From Ichthyenterobacterium magnum (GTDB taxonomy: Bacteria; Bacteroidota; Bacteroidia; Flavobacteriales; Flavobacteriaceae), in assembly GCF_003610635.1 (NCBI RefSeq), contig NZ_RAQJ01000001.1, forward strand, positions 1 through 64,000: a stretch of 64,000 nucleotides of DNA, in the 5' to 3' direction. The notes under the pieces are model-generated. The model saw only the letters and a program-made list of their open reading frames with translations. It searched no databases and was not told where the DNA came from. Positions 43,063 to 52,760 of this stretch are shown here, in pieces. Position 1 is the first letter of the stretch; each line of letters opens with the position of its first letter. Both the position numbers and the translations under genes were made by a program.

Positions 43063-43943
43063 AGTTTCAACTCTTTTATTAACAACTCAGTAAAATAATT
43101 AGCGCCTTCTTCATTTAAATGAGAACAGTTTTGAAATAACGCATTGTTAGTTACTACTTCTGAAAAGTCTTTAAAATTTGGAATACGTATTTTTAAACTA
43201 TCAACATAGTCTCTGTTCTTTAAATTTTGACAAAACGGAGCACAAAAATAAATGACATCAATTTTATTTTTTCTACATATTGAATCTATAATATCAAAAC
43301 TTTTATTTTGCTTTAAAATAGTTTTTGGAAGTGTCGATATGCTTGAACTCTTCATTTTTCCATAAAGCGGTAAAAAACCATCATTAAAATTTACAACTGC
43401 TTTTCTATTAATAGATGAAGCTACAAACTCTCTAAACCCAACTCTGTAGTCGTTTTTTGCATATCTGTAAAAAGGGAGATAATAGTTTAAGTTAAAACTC
43501 GAATCTGTTTTTTGCAAATACGTTTTTATAATACTATGTTTTCTAATAAACGGTAATGATTGAGATCGAACGATATCTGAACTAGATTCAAAATTAAATA
43601 GGTAATCAACTTGAATAAAAACTTTATTAATTTTAATGTTTCGGCTTAATAATAATTGTAAAAAAATATTAACATCATCTAATTTTGCGCCTTGTGTTCC
43701 TAAGTTTAAAACAGTCTTATCTGTAAGTGCCTTTATTTTTGAAGTAACGATTGTGTTTTCAACTCTAGAGCTTCCTAAAAATACATAATCTAGGGTATCA
43801 CTCTCCTTTAATGATAAAATAAACTGTGTTTTATTTCTTGGGTCTGAATGTTCATAAACCCATGTATAAGCTAAATCTAAAACGCATAGCAAAACCACAA
43901 TAACAATAGATAAAAGGCCTATATGTTTTAAAAATGCTTTCAT
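43059..43943 (-). CDS. SGNH-like periplasmic protein paired with MBOAT
   Basis: 294 residues. One N-terminal membrane helix (LLSIVIVVLLCVLDLAYTW) anchors a periplasmic domain with an SGNH/AlgJ-like nucleophile block (DYVFLGSSRVENTIV), a strand IKINKVFIQVDYLFNF, and a C-terminal block FQNCSHLNEEGANYFTELL. In active SGNH enzymes the last block is D-x-x-H; here it is N-C-S-H. It starts one base after the MBOAT stop, so the pair probably transfers acyl groups to the polysaccharide across the membrane. Activity of this copy is uncertain because of the Asn. Confidence 0.75.
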   Translation of the reverse strand: MKAFLKHIGLLSIVIVVLLCVLDLAYTWVYEHSDPRNKTQFILSLKESDTLDYVFLGSSRVENTIVTSKIKALTDKTVLNLGTQGAKLDDVNIFLQLLLSRNIKINKVFIQVDYLFNFESSSDIVRSQSLPFIRKHSIIKTYLQKTDSSFNLNYYLPFYRYAKNDYRVGFREFVASSINRKAVVNFNDGFLPLYGKMKSSSISTLPKTILKQNKSFDIIDSICRKNKIDVIYFCAPFCQNLKNRDYVDSLKIRIPNFKDFSEVVTNNALFQNCSHLNEEGANYFTELLIKELKL

Positions 43944-45377
43944 CTAAAATTGAAAATATATAAAATCATTATGATTAGAATACACACCTAAAATAATAAT
44001 TAAAAATACAATGCCAATACTTTTAATTGTAGCATACTTACCCAAAAAAGGATGCTCGTAATGCCTAATTAACCACTCTATTACAACAAACAACAACACT
44101 AAAAGTAAGGCTTCAAAATTATAGCGCTCAATACTTAAAAATTGACTTGAAAAGTCATTTCTCAAAAAAATCTGTTTTATATATAAAACAGCATCACTAA
44201 CTGTGTTAGATCTAAAAAACACCCAAGCTAAACACGTTAACATGAAGGTTAATGCAATATTTACTATAGTTTTTAAACCCATAAATGATTTACTTATGCT
44301 AATATCATCCAAATAATTTCTATTTCTACTTAATAATAATAATGGCAAAAAATATACTGCATTTAGTGCTCCCCAAACAATGAATGTCCAATTTGCCCCA
44401 TGCCAAAAACCACTTACTAAAAAAATCACAAACACATTACGCACTTGTTTTATCTTACTAACTCTACTACCACCTAACGGAATATAAACATAATCTCGAA
44501 ACCAAGTGGACAACGAAATATGCCAACGCCTCCAAAACTCTGCTATATCTCTAGAAAAATAGGGGTAATTAAAATTACGCATAAGATCAAAACCTAGCAA
44601 CCTAGACAAACCAACAGCAATATCAGAGTAGCCTGAAAAATCTCCATAAATCTGAAATGCAAAATATACAGCACCTAATACTAATGATAAGGTGTTCATT
44701 TGCTCATAGTTATCAAAAATAACATTTACATAAGTAGCACAAGTATCTGCAATTACAACCTTTTTAAACAAGCCCCAAATAATAAGGTGTAATCCCGACA
44801 TAGCTTTTTTGTAACAAAATTTTTTTTGTATTGAAAACTGTGGCAACAAGTTTTTTGCACGCTCAATAGGTCCAGCTACCAATTGCGGAAAAAAAGCAAC
44901 AAAAGTTGCAAAATTAATAACGCTTTTTTCTGGATTTATTTTATCACGATATATATCTATTGTATAACTAAGGGTTTGAAATGTATAAAATGAAATTCCT
45001 ACAGGAAGTATAATCTGTAGTGTACTTCTATGCATAGTAATACCTAAACTAGACCAAACCTCTACCCAATTATCTATAAAAAAATTATAGTACTTAAAAA
45101 AACCAAGCAAACCAATATTTACGCATATGCTAACGCCAAGAAGAAATCGTCTATGCTTTTTTTTAATAGTTAACCCCAAAGCGTGTCCTACATAAAAATC
45201 TACTATAGTACTAAATAGTATTAGCGATAAAAATCGCCAATCCCACCAACCATAAAACACATAGCTGCTTATAAGTAAAAGTAAATTTTGATACCGGTTA
45301 TGTGTTTTAAAAACAAACCAATACAAACTAAACACAATAACAAAAAAAACTAAAAAACTAAATGAGTTAAACAACAT
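43944..45377 (-). CDS. MBOAT-family O-acyltransferase (AlgI-like)
   Basis: 477 residues with about eleven membrane helices. The family signature is present: PVGISFYTFQTLSYTIDIYR, VAFFPQLVAGPIERAKNLLP, FGDFSGYSDIAVGLSRLLGF-like segment, the FWRRWHISLSTWFRDYVYIP block with the first conserved His, and VSGFWHGANWTFIVWGALNA with the catalytic His. AlgI-type proteins pass acetyl or other acyl groups across the inner membrane to a periplasmic transferase. Directly followed by the SGNH-like gene at 43059, its expected partner in modifying the polysaccharide. Confidence 0.95.
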   Translation of the reverse strand: MLFNSFSFLVFFVIVFSLYWFVFKTHNRYQNLLLLISSYVFYGWWDWRFLSLILFSTIVDFYVGHALGLTIKKKHRRFLLGVSICVNIGLLGFFKYYNFFIDNWVEVWSSLGITMHRSTLQIILPVGISFYTFQTLSYTIDIYRDKINPEKSVINFATFVAFFPQLVAGPIERAKNLLPQFSIQKKFCYKKAMSGLHLIIWGLFKKVVIADTCATYVNVIFDNYEQMNTLSLVLGAVYFAFQIYGDFSGYSDIAVGLSRLLGFDLMRNFNYPYFSRDIAEFWRRWHISLSTWFRDYVYIPLGGSRVSKIKQVRNVFVIFLVSGFWHGANWTFIVWGALNAVYFLPLLLLSRNRNYLDDISISKSFMGLKTIVNIALTFMLTCLAWVFFRSNTVSDAVLYIKQIFLRNDFSSQFLSIERYNFEALLLVLLFVVIEWLIRHYEHPFLGKYATIKSIGIVFLIIILGVYSNHNDFIYFQF

Positions 45378-45381
45378 AAAT

Positions 45382-46791
45382 TTAAATAGTTGTTTTAAGT
45401 ATAATGTGTTCTAATGCATTCCAAATAGTGGCACATGCATTTTCAGGCAATTGTCCTACAACATTATGGTACCATTGAGTGCCAACAGAAACATTTGATC
45501 TTTCGCCTTTTAAAACTTCAAAAACTTTTGTTTCAAGTTCACTTTTATCTTTACACCAAATTACGGCAGCATCAGATGGCATAGATCTAAAATGAACATA
45601 TTTGTAATTCTGTCCTATATCTCGTATCCCTTTTTTAAGTTGTGGTTGCTCATAATTATAATAGATACAGGGCTTTTTATGTATTACAAAATCAAATACT
45701 GTAGATGAGCACACATTGGTAACCAACTCCGTATGGTAACATATATTAGCCAGTAAAGAAAAATCTTCTACTGTTGGTATTATTTCACTCCACATATCAC
45801 CTACCTGTTCCCAAATAGGATCAATCTTTATAATTAAATCTTTATTGTTTTTTAAAACCTCATCATACCGATCTGTAAAATCAACTGGGCATTTTCTATA
45901 AATAATCCCAATATTTTCACCTTTATTATTTAAGTTTCTAACTGCGTTGGTTAAATCTTCTAAATAATACTGATCCAATGGAGACGTAGTAATATCATCA
46001 CCAGAATAACAAACATATTTTTTATTAACATCTAAATTATATTCATTAAAAAAAGACGCCCTACTTTTTATTAAAGTACGATCATAATGTGGTACAAACT
46101 GAGGTGTTCCTGTAACAAAAACCTTACTTTCATCGATGTATGGATAGTAATGTAAAAGTTCTTTTTTCATAAGATCACTCCATACCAAATAATAGTCTGT
46201 TTCTATTACATTCATTGCTTTAGGAACATTATCCCAAGAATGAATAAAACAAACTGTTGGTATCCCTAAATCTTGGGCTGCCAAAACAGCACTAATCATT
46301 TTTGTGGATCGTTGGTTTGTACAAAAAACCAAATCAGGTTTGTCAGTAGTAAGCTGTTGCTTACAATAGGCATACTTTTTAGTAGATCGTTCTAATGTTT
46401 TAATCCTTTTTCTTATTCTCTTAATTCCTGCTTCTGTAGAGTTTAATCGTTCAAAAACATTAATAATAGTACTTTTAATAAAATCGTTAATCGATCTATA
46501 ACTTAAAGGAAATTTATAAAGCTGATATACATTATCCTTAAACTTTTTTGTCAATACATTTAATTCTATTCGTTTTCTTACTCTACAAAAAAGTAATGTT
46601 TGCCAATTTTGTTTATAAGTAGCAATACTAACCTCATTACAATTAAACCTATCGCTTAAAGAAAAACGTGTATCATTCCAATATTGAAGATTATAATTAC
46701 TGTTTTCTCCTTCTGCTTTAAATTTTGTGAATAAAAAATTTCTTAAGCCAGACCCGTCTGATACTAAAATAAATACTTTCTTGTCTTTCAT
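45382..46791 (-). CDS. GT-B-like glycosyl- or glycerophosphotransferase
   Basis: 469 residues from the ATG at 46791 (MKDKKVFILVSDGSGLRNFL); a GTG eight codons upstream is less likely. The N-terminal half has a basic helix-rich region. Then LVFCTNQRSTKMISAVLAAQ, GIPTVCFIHSWDNVPKAMNV and VFVTGTPQFVPHYD give the middle of a GT-B fold like that of CDP-glycerol glycerophosphotransferases and lipid-linked sugar transferases. The C-terminal domain has TNVCSSTVFDFVIHKKPCIY and YYNYEQPQ. Probably modifies the polysaccharide; exact donor unknown. Followed 4 bp later by the MBOAT gene. Confidence 0.75.
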   Translation of the reverse strand: MKDKKVFILVSDGSGLRNFLFTKFKAEGENSNYNLQYWNDTRFSLSDRFNCNEVSIATYKQNWQTLLFCRVRKRIELNVLTKKFKDNVYQLYKFPLSYRSINDFIKSTIINVFERLNSTEAGIKRIRKRIKTLERSTKKYAYCKQQLTTDKPDLVFCTNQRSTKMISAVLAAQDLGIPTVCFIHSWDNVPKAMNVIETDYYLVWSDLMKKELLHYYPYIDESKVFVTGTPQFVPHYDRTLIKSRASFFNEYNLDVNKKYVCYSGDDITTSPLDQYYLEDLTNAVRNLNNKGENIGIIYRKCPVDFTDRYDEVLKNNKDLIIKIDPIWEQVGDMWSEIIPTVEDFSLLANICYHTELVTNVCSSTVFDFVIHKKPCIYYNYEQPQLKKGIRDIGQNYKYVHFRSMPSDAAVIWCKDKSELETKVFEVLKGERSNVSVGTQWYHNVVGQLPENACATIWNALEHIILKTTI

Positions 46792-46827
46792 TAAATTTAA
46801 TACGTCTTTATACACACAAAATACAAA

Positions 46828-47637
46828 TTATTTAAATGGGCAAACAGACATTAGATCTAATTTTAATTTATTAATTTGTTTAGGGTTAGGAAGCTCAATT
46901 TTAGGGTTAAAAAACGCCTCTAAACTTTCATCTTTTTCTATATAATCAAACTTGTATGGTGGTATCAATACCGATTTAAAATAATCTTTAAACTTGATAT
47001 CATCACCAAACAATCGATCAGAAAACTTAACCCAAACCGCTGGTATACCATAGGCATGAGATACTATAACACCATGTAGTGACGAAGAAACAATACGTTC
47101 ACATTCCATAATTTGTTTGGTTGTTAGCTCTACATCATTGGTCATTAAATCTATAACAACAATAGCTTTGTGGTCTTTAAACAACTCAACAACTCTTGCA
47201 TAATCAACATAGTGTGGTATCACACCTAATTTATGTACTTTATTTACTTTAGGTAAATAATAATCTGGTAATAATAATGCTGGGTCTCCAAATATTTCTG
47301 GCACATCATAACCTTGACGCATTAAAACGCGCCTTGTCTCTGGACCTCTTACGGCCAAAAACTTTGCAGGTTTTACAAGTTGATCTTCATTTATAATACC
47401 ACTTCCCCAAACAATACAGTTTTTATTTACATGTGCCAAAATGCTACCAATAGTAACATATATAGGTGCAAATAAATTTTTAAAACTAGGTTTTTTTGGA
47501 TGTGTAAACTTTACCTTTGTATGCGAAATTTTCTCAACTAAATATTTACCAAGAAGATCACCATAGTTTTCTTTTGGTTTACCCATTAATAAAGGTTCAC
47601 TCCACCAAAACAATCTTATAGATTTTAATCGAAACAT
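46828..47637 (-). CDS. Polysaccharide pyruvyl transferase family protein
   Basis: 269 residues. The family pattern is seen in KPKENYGDLLGKYLVEKISH, NCIVWGSGIINEDQLVKPAK, FLAVRGPETRRVLMRQGYDV, IFGDPALLLPDYY and ERIVSSSLHGVIVSHAYGIP with the catalytic His. Such enzymes move pyruvate from phosphoenolpyruvate to a sugar hydroxyl pair, giving acidic ketal-decorated polysaccharide. Somewhat shorter than many members (about 300-380), without obvious deletion. Neighbours: GT2 gene 5 bp upstream, transferase-like gene downstream. Confidence 0.88.
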   Translation of the reverse strand: MFRLKSIRLFWWSEPLLMGKPKENYGDLLGKYLVEKISHTKVKFTHPKKPSFKNLFAPIYVTIGSILAHVNKNCIVWGSGIINEDQLVKPAKFLAVRGPETRRVLMRQGYDVPEIFGDPALLLPDYYLPKVNKVHKLGVIPHYVDYARVVELFKDHKAIVVIDLMTNDVELTTKQIMECERIVSSSLHGVIVSHAYGIPAVWVKFSDRLFGDDIKFKDYFKSVLIPPYKFDYIEKDESLEAFFNPKIELPNPKQINKLKLDLMSVCPFK

Positions 47638-47642
47638 ATAAC

Positions 47643-48740
47643 TTATATCGTTTTTAAATCTATTGTAAAATGAATCTCTTTTTTATCACTAACAACATAA
47701 AAAGCATAATTAGCGTGTCTGTATTTAAAAATTATGGCTTCTAATAATCTATCGTTTACATATTTTAAACTAACATAAGGTTGCGTTTCTTTATGTAACA
47801 AGGTTTTTGCCTTATACTTTAAAGACCTATAATAGTCGTCCTCTTTAAAAACAACTTTTATAACCTTATCATAATAATCGTTTATACCATAATCTAAAAA
47901 ATGAGTAACATGTGCTTTTATGGTATTTAAAAACAGCGTAGTCTCTGGCTTATTTAATATACTTTCGTCATGCATAGTATAAACATGGTTCCAGTTTTTT
48001 ACATCTCTATGTTTGGTGTGTTTTAATGCCTTGTTCCAAAGATAATGGCGTTGATTTATACGCTGTATGTTTTTAAGCCTAGGCACAACAGACAATGTAT
48101 CATCATTACCTTCTGCAAATCTAGGGTGCCATTGATGCAACAAAAGGTTTTCTTCACAACGGTTTAATGTATATCCTTTTTCAATTAACCTACTATTTAA
48201 ATCTTCATCTTCAGAGCCATAAAAATGGAAAAACGGATCTAAGCCTTTTACTTCTTTAAGTGCTTTATTATAAAACAAACCTATACCAAATGTATCGCCA
48301 AAATGTGTAGGCTTTAAATCTAAAAAACGGCGTTCTTCAATTTGATTTGCTTCTACATCTTTAGGTAAATAGCCTATTTTAAATAACAAAAACTGGTTAG
48401 GTTTGGCAATATTTAAACAGTAGTCTATAAAATGAGTCGCAAAAACAACATCAATATCAGAAAGCACAACATAGTCAGACTCTGTTTGAGAAATGCCATA
48501 ATTTAAAGCCTTACTCTTATTCCACAACAACCCTTTATGAGCAACATAATGGTAGGTAGCAAAAGAATAACTTTCCACAACATCTTTGATACTTTTAGCA
48601 AAATGCTGTTCACTACCATAATCTATAAACTGAACCTCAAAGTTTTGGTTACTTTGGTTTTGTAAAGACTGTAAAGACAAACGAACACGTTCAAAATCAC
48701 GATTTCTATAGGCGTATATAACGGTAATTTTTTGCTGCAT
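47643..48740 (-). CDS. GT2-family glycosyltransferase (galactosyltransferase-like)
   Basis: 365 residues, GT-A fold. It opens with KITVIYAYRNRDFERVRLSL and has the metal motif SDYVVLSDIDVVFATHFIDY. The acceptor-side motif is FFHFYGSEDEDLNSRLIEKG, typical of the N-terminal domain of chondroitin-type and galactosyltransferase-like GT2 enzymes. The C-terminal 120 residues form an extra domain rich in Lys, Tyr and His with no motif I recognise. Starts 6 bp downstream of the methyltransferase at 48747. Confidence 0.88.
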   Translation of the reverse strand: MQQKITVIYAYRNRDFERVRLSLQSLQNQSNQNFEVQFIDYGSEQHFAKSIKDVVESYSFATYHYVAHKGLLWNKSKALNYGISQTESDYVVLSDIDVVFATHFIDYCLNIAKPNQFLLFKIGYLPKDVEANQIEERRFLDLKPTHFGDTFGIGLFYNKALKEVKGLDPFFHFYGSEDEDLNSRLIEKGYTLNRCEENLLLHQWHPRFAEGNDDTLSVVPRLKNIQRINQRHYLWNKALKHTKHRDVKNWNHVYTMHDESILNKPETTLFLNTIKAHVTHFLDYGINDYYDKVIKVVFKEDDYYRSLKYKAKTLLHKETQPYVSLKYVNDRLLEAIIFKYRHANYAFYVVSDKKEIHFTIDLKTI

Positions 48741-48746
48741 TTTTAA

Positions 48747-49337
48747 TTATTTACTAAACTGAAACAGGACTTGCTTTTTCCATGTACCAATAATTTTGCT
48801 TTTTAATTGAAACTTATGTGCAATTGCAAATAAATCGGCTTCACTTAAATCACTTACCCAGCCATGAAACCTTCTATCTGTTTTTTCTTTAAAATGATTA
48901 GTTACAGCGTATGATAATACAAAATGATTGGTAAACTCAGAGAGATGTTTAATCAAAGCTTCCACCTCAAAAATATACTCTAAAACACCACTAAATATAA
49001 CATAATCTACATTAGGTATTTGTGGCAATTCTTTATTAAGATCAACCACCAGAGTATCTTCATTTCTACTCACAATATCAGAATGTAAGTAAGTACAGCC
49101 TTCTGGTAACATATTTTTTAAAACTAGTCGTGCGGCTCCAAACTCAAAAACTATACTGTTTGGTTGTACGTGGTTAGCCAAAAGTTGTGTGCGTTCATCC
49201 CATGAAGCAAATAGTGATTTATCTTTACTCCAACGATCAACATCAGACTGTTTGGTCGATTTATTTATAAACGTAATAATAATTCGCTTTATTTTTTCGA
49301 ATAAATACAACAATTTATTTGAGATTTTTTTAATCAT
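48747..49337 (-). CDS. Class I SAM-dependent methyltransferase (MetW-like)
   Basis: 196 residues. After a basic N-terminal helix, the SAM-binding motif I region is NSIVFEFGAARLVLKNMLPE, motif II LVVDLNKELPQIPNVDYVIF and motif IV SGVLEYIFEVEALIKHLSEF. The motif I glycines are partly replaced (E-F-G-A-A). It lacks a signal or membrane anchor. In this setting it probably methylates a sugar, but other small-molecule targets cannot be excluded. Located between two glycosyltransferase genes in the operon. Confidence 0.8.
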   Translation of the reverse strand: MIKKISNKLLYLFEKIKRIIITFINKSTKQSDVDRWSKDKSLFASWDERTQLLANHVQPNSIVFEFGAARLVLKNMLPEGCTYLHSDIVSRNEDTLVVDLNKELPQIPNVDYVIFSGVLEYIFEVEALIKHLSEFTNHFVLSYAVTNHFKEKTDRRFHGWVSDLSEADLFAIAHKFQLKSKIIGTWKKQVLFQFSK

Positions 49338-49361
49338 AAACTACATATTAAATATTTAAGT

Positions 49362-50609
49362 CTAGAGTTGCATAATTAGTTGTTTTAAGGTTGTAAACCA
49401 CATGTACGTTTTTAAATCTGGTCTGTTTAGATATTGTAATTCAGATTTATTTTTCCAATAATCATACATGGTTTCAATATGTGTTGCTATACGATCAACG
49501 TCATCTATCTCAGCTACAAATTCATAACGTTCTCCTAAAAGTCTTGAAACCTCACTATAGCTTGGCCCCAAATACAAAATAGGCTTATTAGCTTTTACAC
49601 AATGCGGAAATTTACCAGGTAAAAAAGGGCTTATTTCAGACTTAGCTTCTAAAATTACATTAACCGAGGCATGCTCCTGCATACCTTGCACATCTTTATA
49701 ACTAACATAACCTGGGCTTACATAAAGTTGAGAAATTTGTTGTTCTTTAGCATCCAAGTACGTTTTAAAATAAGCTTTATGTCCTAACAATAATAATTGA
49801 GTATCTGCTTTTGCTTCTGGGTGTTTATTTAAAAACAATTCAAATCCCTCTATTAAGCCTTTTGGGTTTCTAGGTTTCATCAAGCTTCCTGCATGCAATA
49901 TAGTAAAACGCTCCTTTTTAAAATACAATGGTAATATTGACCTGTCTATTTTAAAATCTGAAATTTGATGTGGTATAACAATGCCGCGTTCTAAAAAATC
50001 CGGATAATAACTTCCCATCCACTCTTTTAACAACTGACTGGGGAAAATTGCATGCGCCGATTGCTTTGAAACGGCTCTAAAAAACTCTTGTTGCTGGTAA
50101 TAGCCTGGTGCCACCCAATTATACGGTCTTGGGTAAAAATGCATAGGGTACGGATCATGCACATAAGCCAACCATTTGCTATGCCATTTATCAAGTTTAA
50201 GTACTGCCTTGTGTGCCCTAAAGCTTGCAGCCTTACTTAGCGTAAGCACCCAATCTGGCTTAAAATTAGTTTCTTTTTGCAATGCCGTTTTAATACTGTA
50301 CACATCATTAAAATGAGAAAAAGAAAAGCCCCAGCGTTTTTCAAAAAAAGGATTAATGTTAATTTTAAAAACCTTCCAGAGCATAACCTGAAGCTTACTA
50401 AGCACATACATAAAAGTAAACTTCTGCTCAGAGATTGAAACACAGTCAATCCCTTTTAAACTTGTCGCTTTTCGTGTATAATGATACACTTTTAAATCAA
50501 AACCAGACTGTTTTAGATTTCTAATAACATCTACATTAGCTTTAGATCCGCTACTATCTTCAATATTAATAGATTCAGTTACTATTAATATGTTTTTTTT
50601 TTCTACCAA
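49362..50609 (-). CDS. GT4-like glycosyltransferase lacking the usual E-x7-E motif
   Basis: 415 residues starting from TTG at 50609 (MVEKKNILIVTESINIEDSS), since no in-frame ATG lies between the upstream stop and the first strand. GT-B fold is shown by KADVNVIRNLKQSGFDLKVY-type N-terminal helix, LLKEWMGSYY, FTILHAGSLMKPRNPKGLIE and LLLGHKAYFKTYL. At the donor site the sequence is FLPGKFPHCVKANKPILYLG, with Lys/His where GT4 enzymes have Glu, so it is a divergent clade or altered enzyme. Probably still a transferase of this polysaccharide locus. Confidence 0.82.
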   Translation of the reverse strand: MVEKKNILIVTESINIEDSSGSKANVDVIRNLKQSGFDLKVYHYTRKATSLKGIDCVSISEQKFTFMYVLSKLQVMLWKVFKININPFFEKRWGFSFSHFNDVYSIKTALQKETNFKPDWVLTLSKAASFRAHKAVLKLDKWHSKWLAYVHDPYPMHFYPRPYNWVAPGYYQQQEFFRAVSKQSAHAIFPSQLLKEWMGSYYPDFLERGIVIPHQISDFKIDRSILPLYFKKERFTILHAGSLMKPRNPKGLIEGFELFLNKHPEAKADTQLLLLGHKAYFKTYLDAKEQQISQLYVSPGYVSYKDVQGMQEHASVNVILEAKSEISPFLPGKFPHCVKANKPILYLGPSYSEVSRLLGERYEFVAEIDDVDRIATHIETMYDYWKNKSELQYLNRPDLKTYMWFTTLKQLIMQL

Positions 50610-50618
50610 AATGTATAT

Positions 50619-51524
50619 CTAATTTTTAACAATCCATAAATTACCTCCTGTATTTTTATAACAAAATGGCATTTTTTCAAATAAAGAACTGTGATGAACA
50701 TGTAAATAATCTGCAAACAATTCAATACTAAATTCTAAATTATACATCAAAAAAGCTCTTAAAATATAATTCTCATTCCAATTTATACCTTTATAAACCC
50801 ATTCCTTTGGGTACTCAAATGGATAAAATATATCATGAAAATGGATATGCACGCCTTTGTTTAAAATCGGTAAAATTTCAAACAAAATATAATTAACATC
50901 ACTTCCTGTTTTTGATACATGTGTACTATCAATAAACAAAATATCCCCCGAATTTAATGCTTTAAATATATCAAGATTTAATAATTGCAAATCACTTTTA
51001 ATAATTACATTTTTTTCTTTGTCTTTAGTTTTCATTAAATCAAATAACCTTTCTGGATATGGGTCAATAAATGTTAAATTTATTTTATTATCAAAATAAA
51101 AATCATTTGTATCCAACATAATTGCAGAGGAGAATCCAGAACCTATTTCAATAATTTTTTTAGGCTGTAAATGCATCAACATTGCGAATAAAATTATTCC
51201 ATCTGTATGCCCATAATAACCATTATTAAACTGATATCTTAATTTTAAATCTTTTTCAAAAATATATGGAACTTTGTTATAGAACTCACTTAGCTGTAAT
51301 AACAATTCTTTTTGGTTTTCAAAGTTTAAATTAATGCCATTAACACCTTCTACTTCCCTATTTTGCCAAATCTCCTTCTCTCGCTTTTTAACCTCACTTA
51401 TTGAGATTACTGGTGAATAAAAATGCCCATTAGGGTATGCTGAATTTAGGCTATACTTGTATAATGTTCTTATATAGGGTAATTTGTTTAAAAACTTTTT
51501 AAAATAATTTTTTATTTTTTTCAT
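50619..51524 (-). CDS. Class I SAM-dependent methyltransferase
   Basis: 301 residues. The SAM-binding core spans about 115-240: motif I KKIIEIGSGFSSAIML, then NLTFIDPYPERLFDLM (acidic motif II), SGDILFIDSTHVSKTGSDVN (motif IV, Asp in FIDSTH) and GVHIHFHDIFYPFEYPKEWV. This is the Methyltransf_24-like pattern seen in polysaccharide loci. The N-terminal 100 residues are basic and aromatic without a known domain. It follows wecB by 7 bp and precedes the GT4-like gene by 9 bp in the operon. Confidence 0.83.
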   Translation of the reverse strand: MKKIKNYFKKFLNKLPYIRTLYKYSLNSAYPNGHFYSPVISISEVKKREKEIWQNREVEGVNGINLNFENQKELLLQLSEFYNKVPYIFEKDLKLRYQFNNGYYGHTDGIILFAMLMHLQPKKIIEIGSGFSSAIMLDTNDFYFDNKINLTFIDPYPERLFDLMKTKDKEKNVIIKSDLQLLNLDIFKALNSGDILFIDSTHVSKTGSDVNYILFEILPILNKGVHIHFHDIFYPFEYPKEWVYKGINWNENYILRAFLMYNLEFSIELFADYLHVHHSSLFEKMPFCYKNTGGNLWIVKN

Positions 51525-51531
51525 TCCTAAA

Positions 51532-52632
51532 TCATTTAAAATAATCTTTAATAAAATTAACTATAAGTTCAGCAGCTTTTCCACTGCCATAAGGATTTAC
51601 TTTAGTATCAAATTTAGTGCTACTAAGTAATTCTAATGTTTTATCTATAATTTTAGATGTGTTTGTTCCTACTAAAAAAGAATGTCCAGACAAAACACCT
51701 TCCAACCTTTCTGTTACTTCTCTAGTAACTAGTACTGGAATATTAAATGTTGGGGCTTCTTCTTGAATACCACCAGAATCAGATATAATAACCTTCGCTT
51801 TTTTCATCAACCAAACAAACGATGGATAATCTAACGGCTCTATAAGATGTATGTTTGCAATACCTTTTAATTTATCAAAAACAACCTGCCTTACATTTGG
51901 GTTATAATGTACTGGAAATACAATTTGTAAATCATTTTTAGATAATTCTAATATAGCATTGCATACATTAATATAACCTTGTCCAATATTTTCTCTCCTG
52001 TGTCCTGTTACCAGAATAATATCACTATTTAAATCTAGTAAGTTTTTTAAGTTTTCAATTGATGGATTAGAATAACCTTTTGCTAATTTATTTCTAGTAA
52101 ATTTTAAAGCATCAATAACTGAATTTCCTGTTATTAAAATATCTTTTTCTTTTACACCTTCTTCAAGTAGGTTTTTACTTGCGCTAAATGTAGGAGCCAT
52201 GTGGTAGTCTGATAATCGTCCTGTTAGTTGTCGGTTAATCTCTTCAGGAAATGGAGCGTGTTTATTATATGTTCGCAAACCCGCTTCAATATGCATGACC
52301 TTTATCTGTCTATGAAATGCGGCGAGAGCAACCATACTTGATGTGGTTGTGTCTCCATGCACAATAACTAAATCAAATATTTCACTATCTAAAATTGCAT
52401 CCATTTGAAATAAGATCTTAGAACTTAAAAAATTTAAATTTTGATTTTTTCTCATCAAATCTAAATCATAATCCACTTTTAGCTGAAAAAAATCTATTAC
52501 CTGATCTAATAATTCTCTATGTTGAGCAGTAACACATAGTTTATATGGTATATTTTTTTTATGCAACTCATAACATATTGGAGCCATTTTTATAGCTTCA
52601 GGGCGCGTTCCTATGCAAACAAGTATTTTCAT
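51532..52632 (-). CDS. wecB: UDP-N-acetylglucosamine 2-epimerase (non-hydrolysing)
   Basis: 366 residues, the expected length. Signature stretches are KILVCIGTRPEAIKMAPICY, VTAQHRELLDQVIDFFQLKV, FDLVIVHGDTTTSSMVALAA, IEAGLRTYNKHAPFPEEINR, VTGHRRENIGQGY and the UDP-binding DSGGIQEEAPTFNIPVLVTR. It interconverts UDP-GlcNAc and UDP-ManNAc, supplying ManNAc or ManNAcA for the polysaccharide. No UDP-ManNAc dehydrogenase gene is seen in this window. A 128-bp gap upstream (52633-52760) separates it from the next GT gene and may hold an internal promoter; only AT-rich sequence is visible there. Confidence 0.95.
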   Translation of the reverse strand: MKILVCIGTRPEAIKMAPICYELHKKNIPYKLCVTAQHRELLDQVIDFFQLKVDYDLDLMRKNQNLNFLSSKILFQMDAILDSEIFDLVIVHGDTTTSSMVALAAFHRQIKVMHIEAGLRTYNKHAPFPEEINRQLTGRLSDYHMAPTFSASKNLLEEGVKEKDILITGNSVIDALKFTRNKLAKGYSNPSIENLKNLLDLNSDIILVTGHRRENIGQGYINVCNAILELSKNDLQIVFPVHYNPNVRQVVFDKLKGIANIHLIEPLDYPSFVWLMKKAKVIISDSGGIQEEAPTFNIPVLVTREVTERLEGVLSGHSFLVGTNTSKIIDKTLELLSSTKFDTKVNPYGSGKAAELIVNFIKDYFK

Positions 52633-52760
52633 TACTTTCTAATCTCTCTTTTTTTTTAAAATTATTATAAAATTAAACTATTACTATAATCTTATTTTTT
52701 AAATTATTGATATTAACAATAAATTTCAAAAACTCTTAAAATCTCTGCAATTTAATCGTA

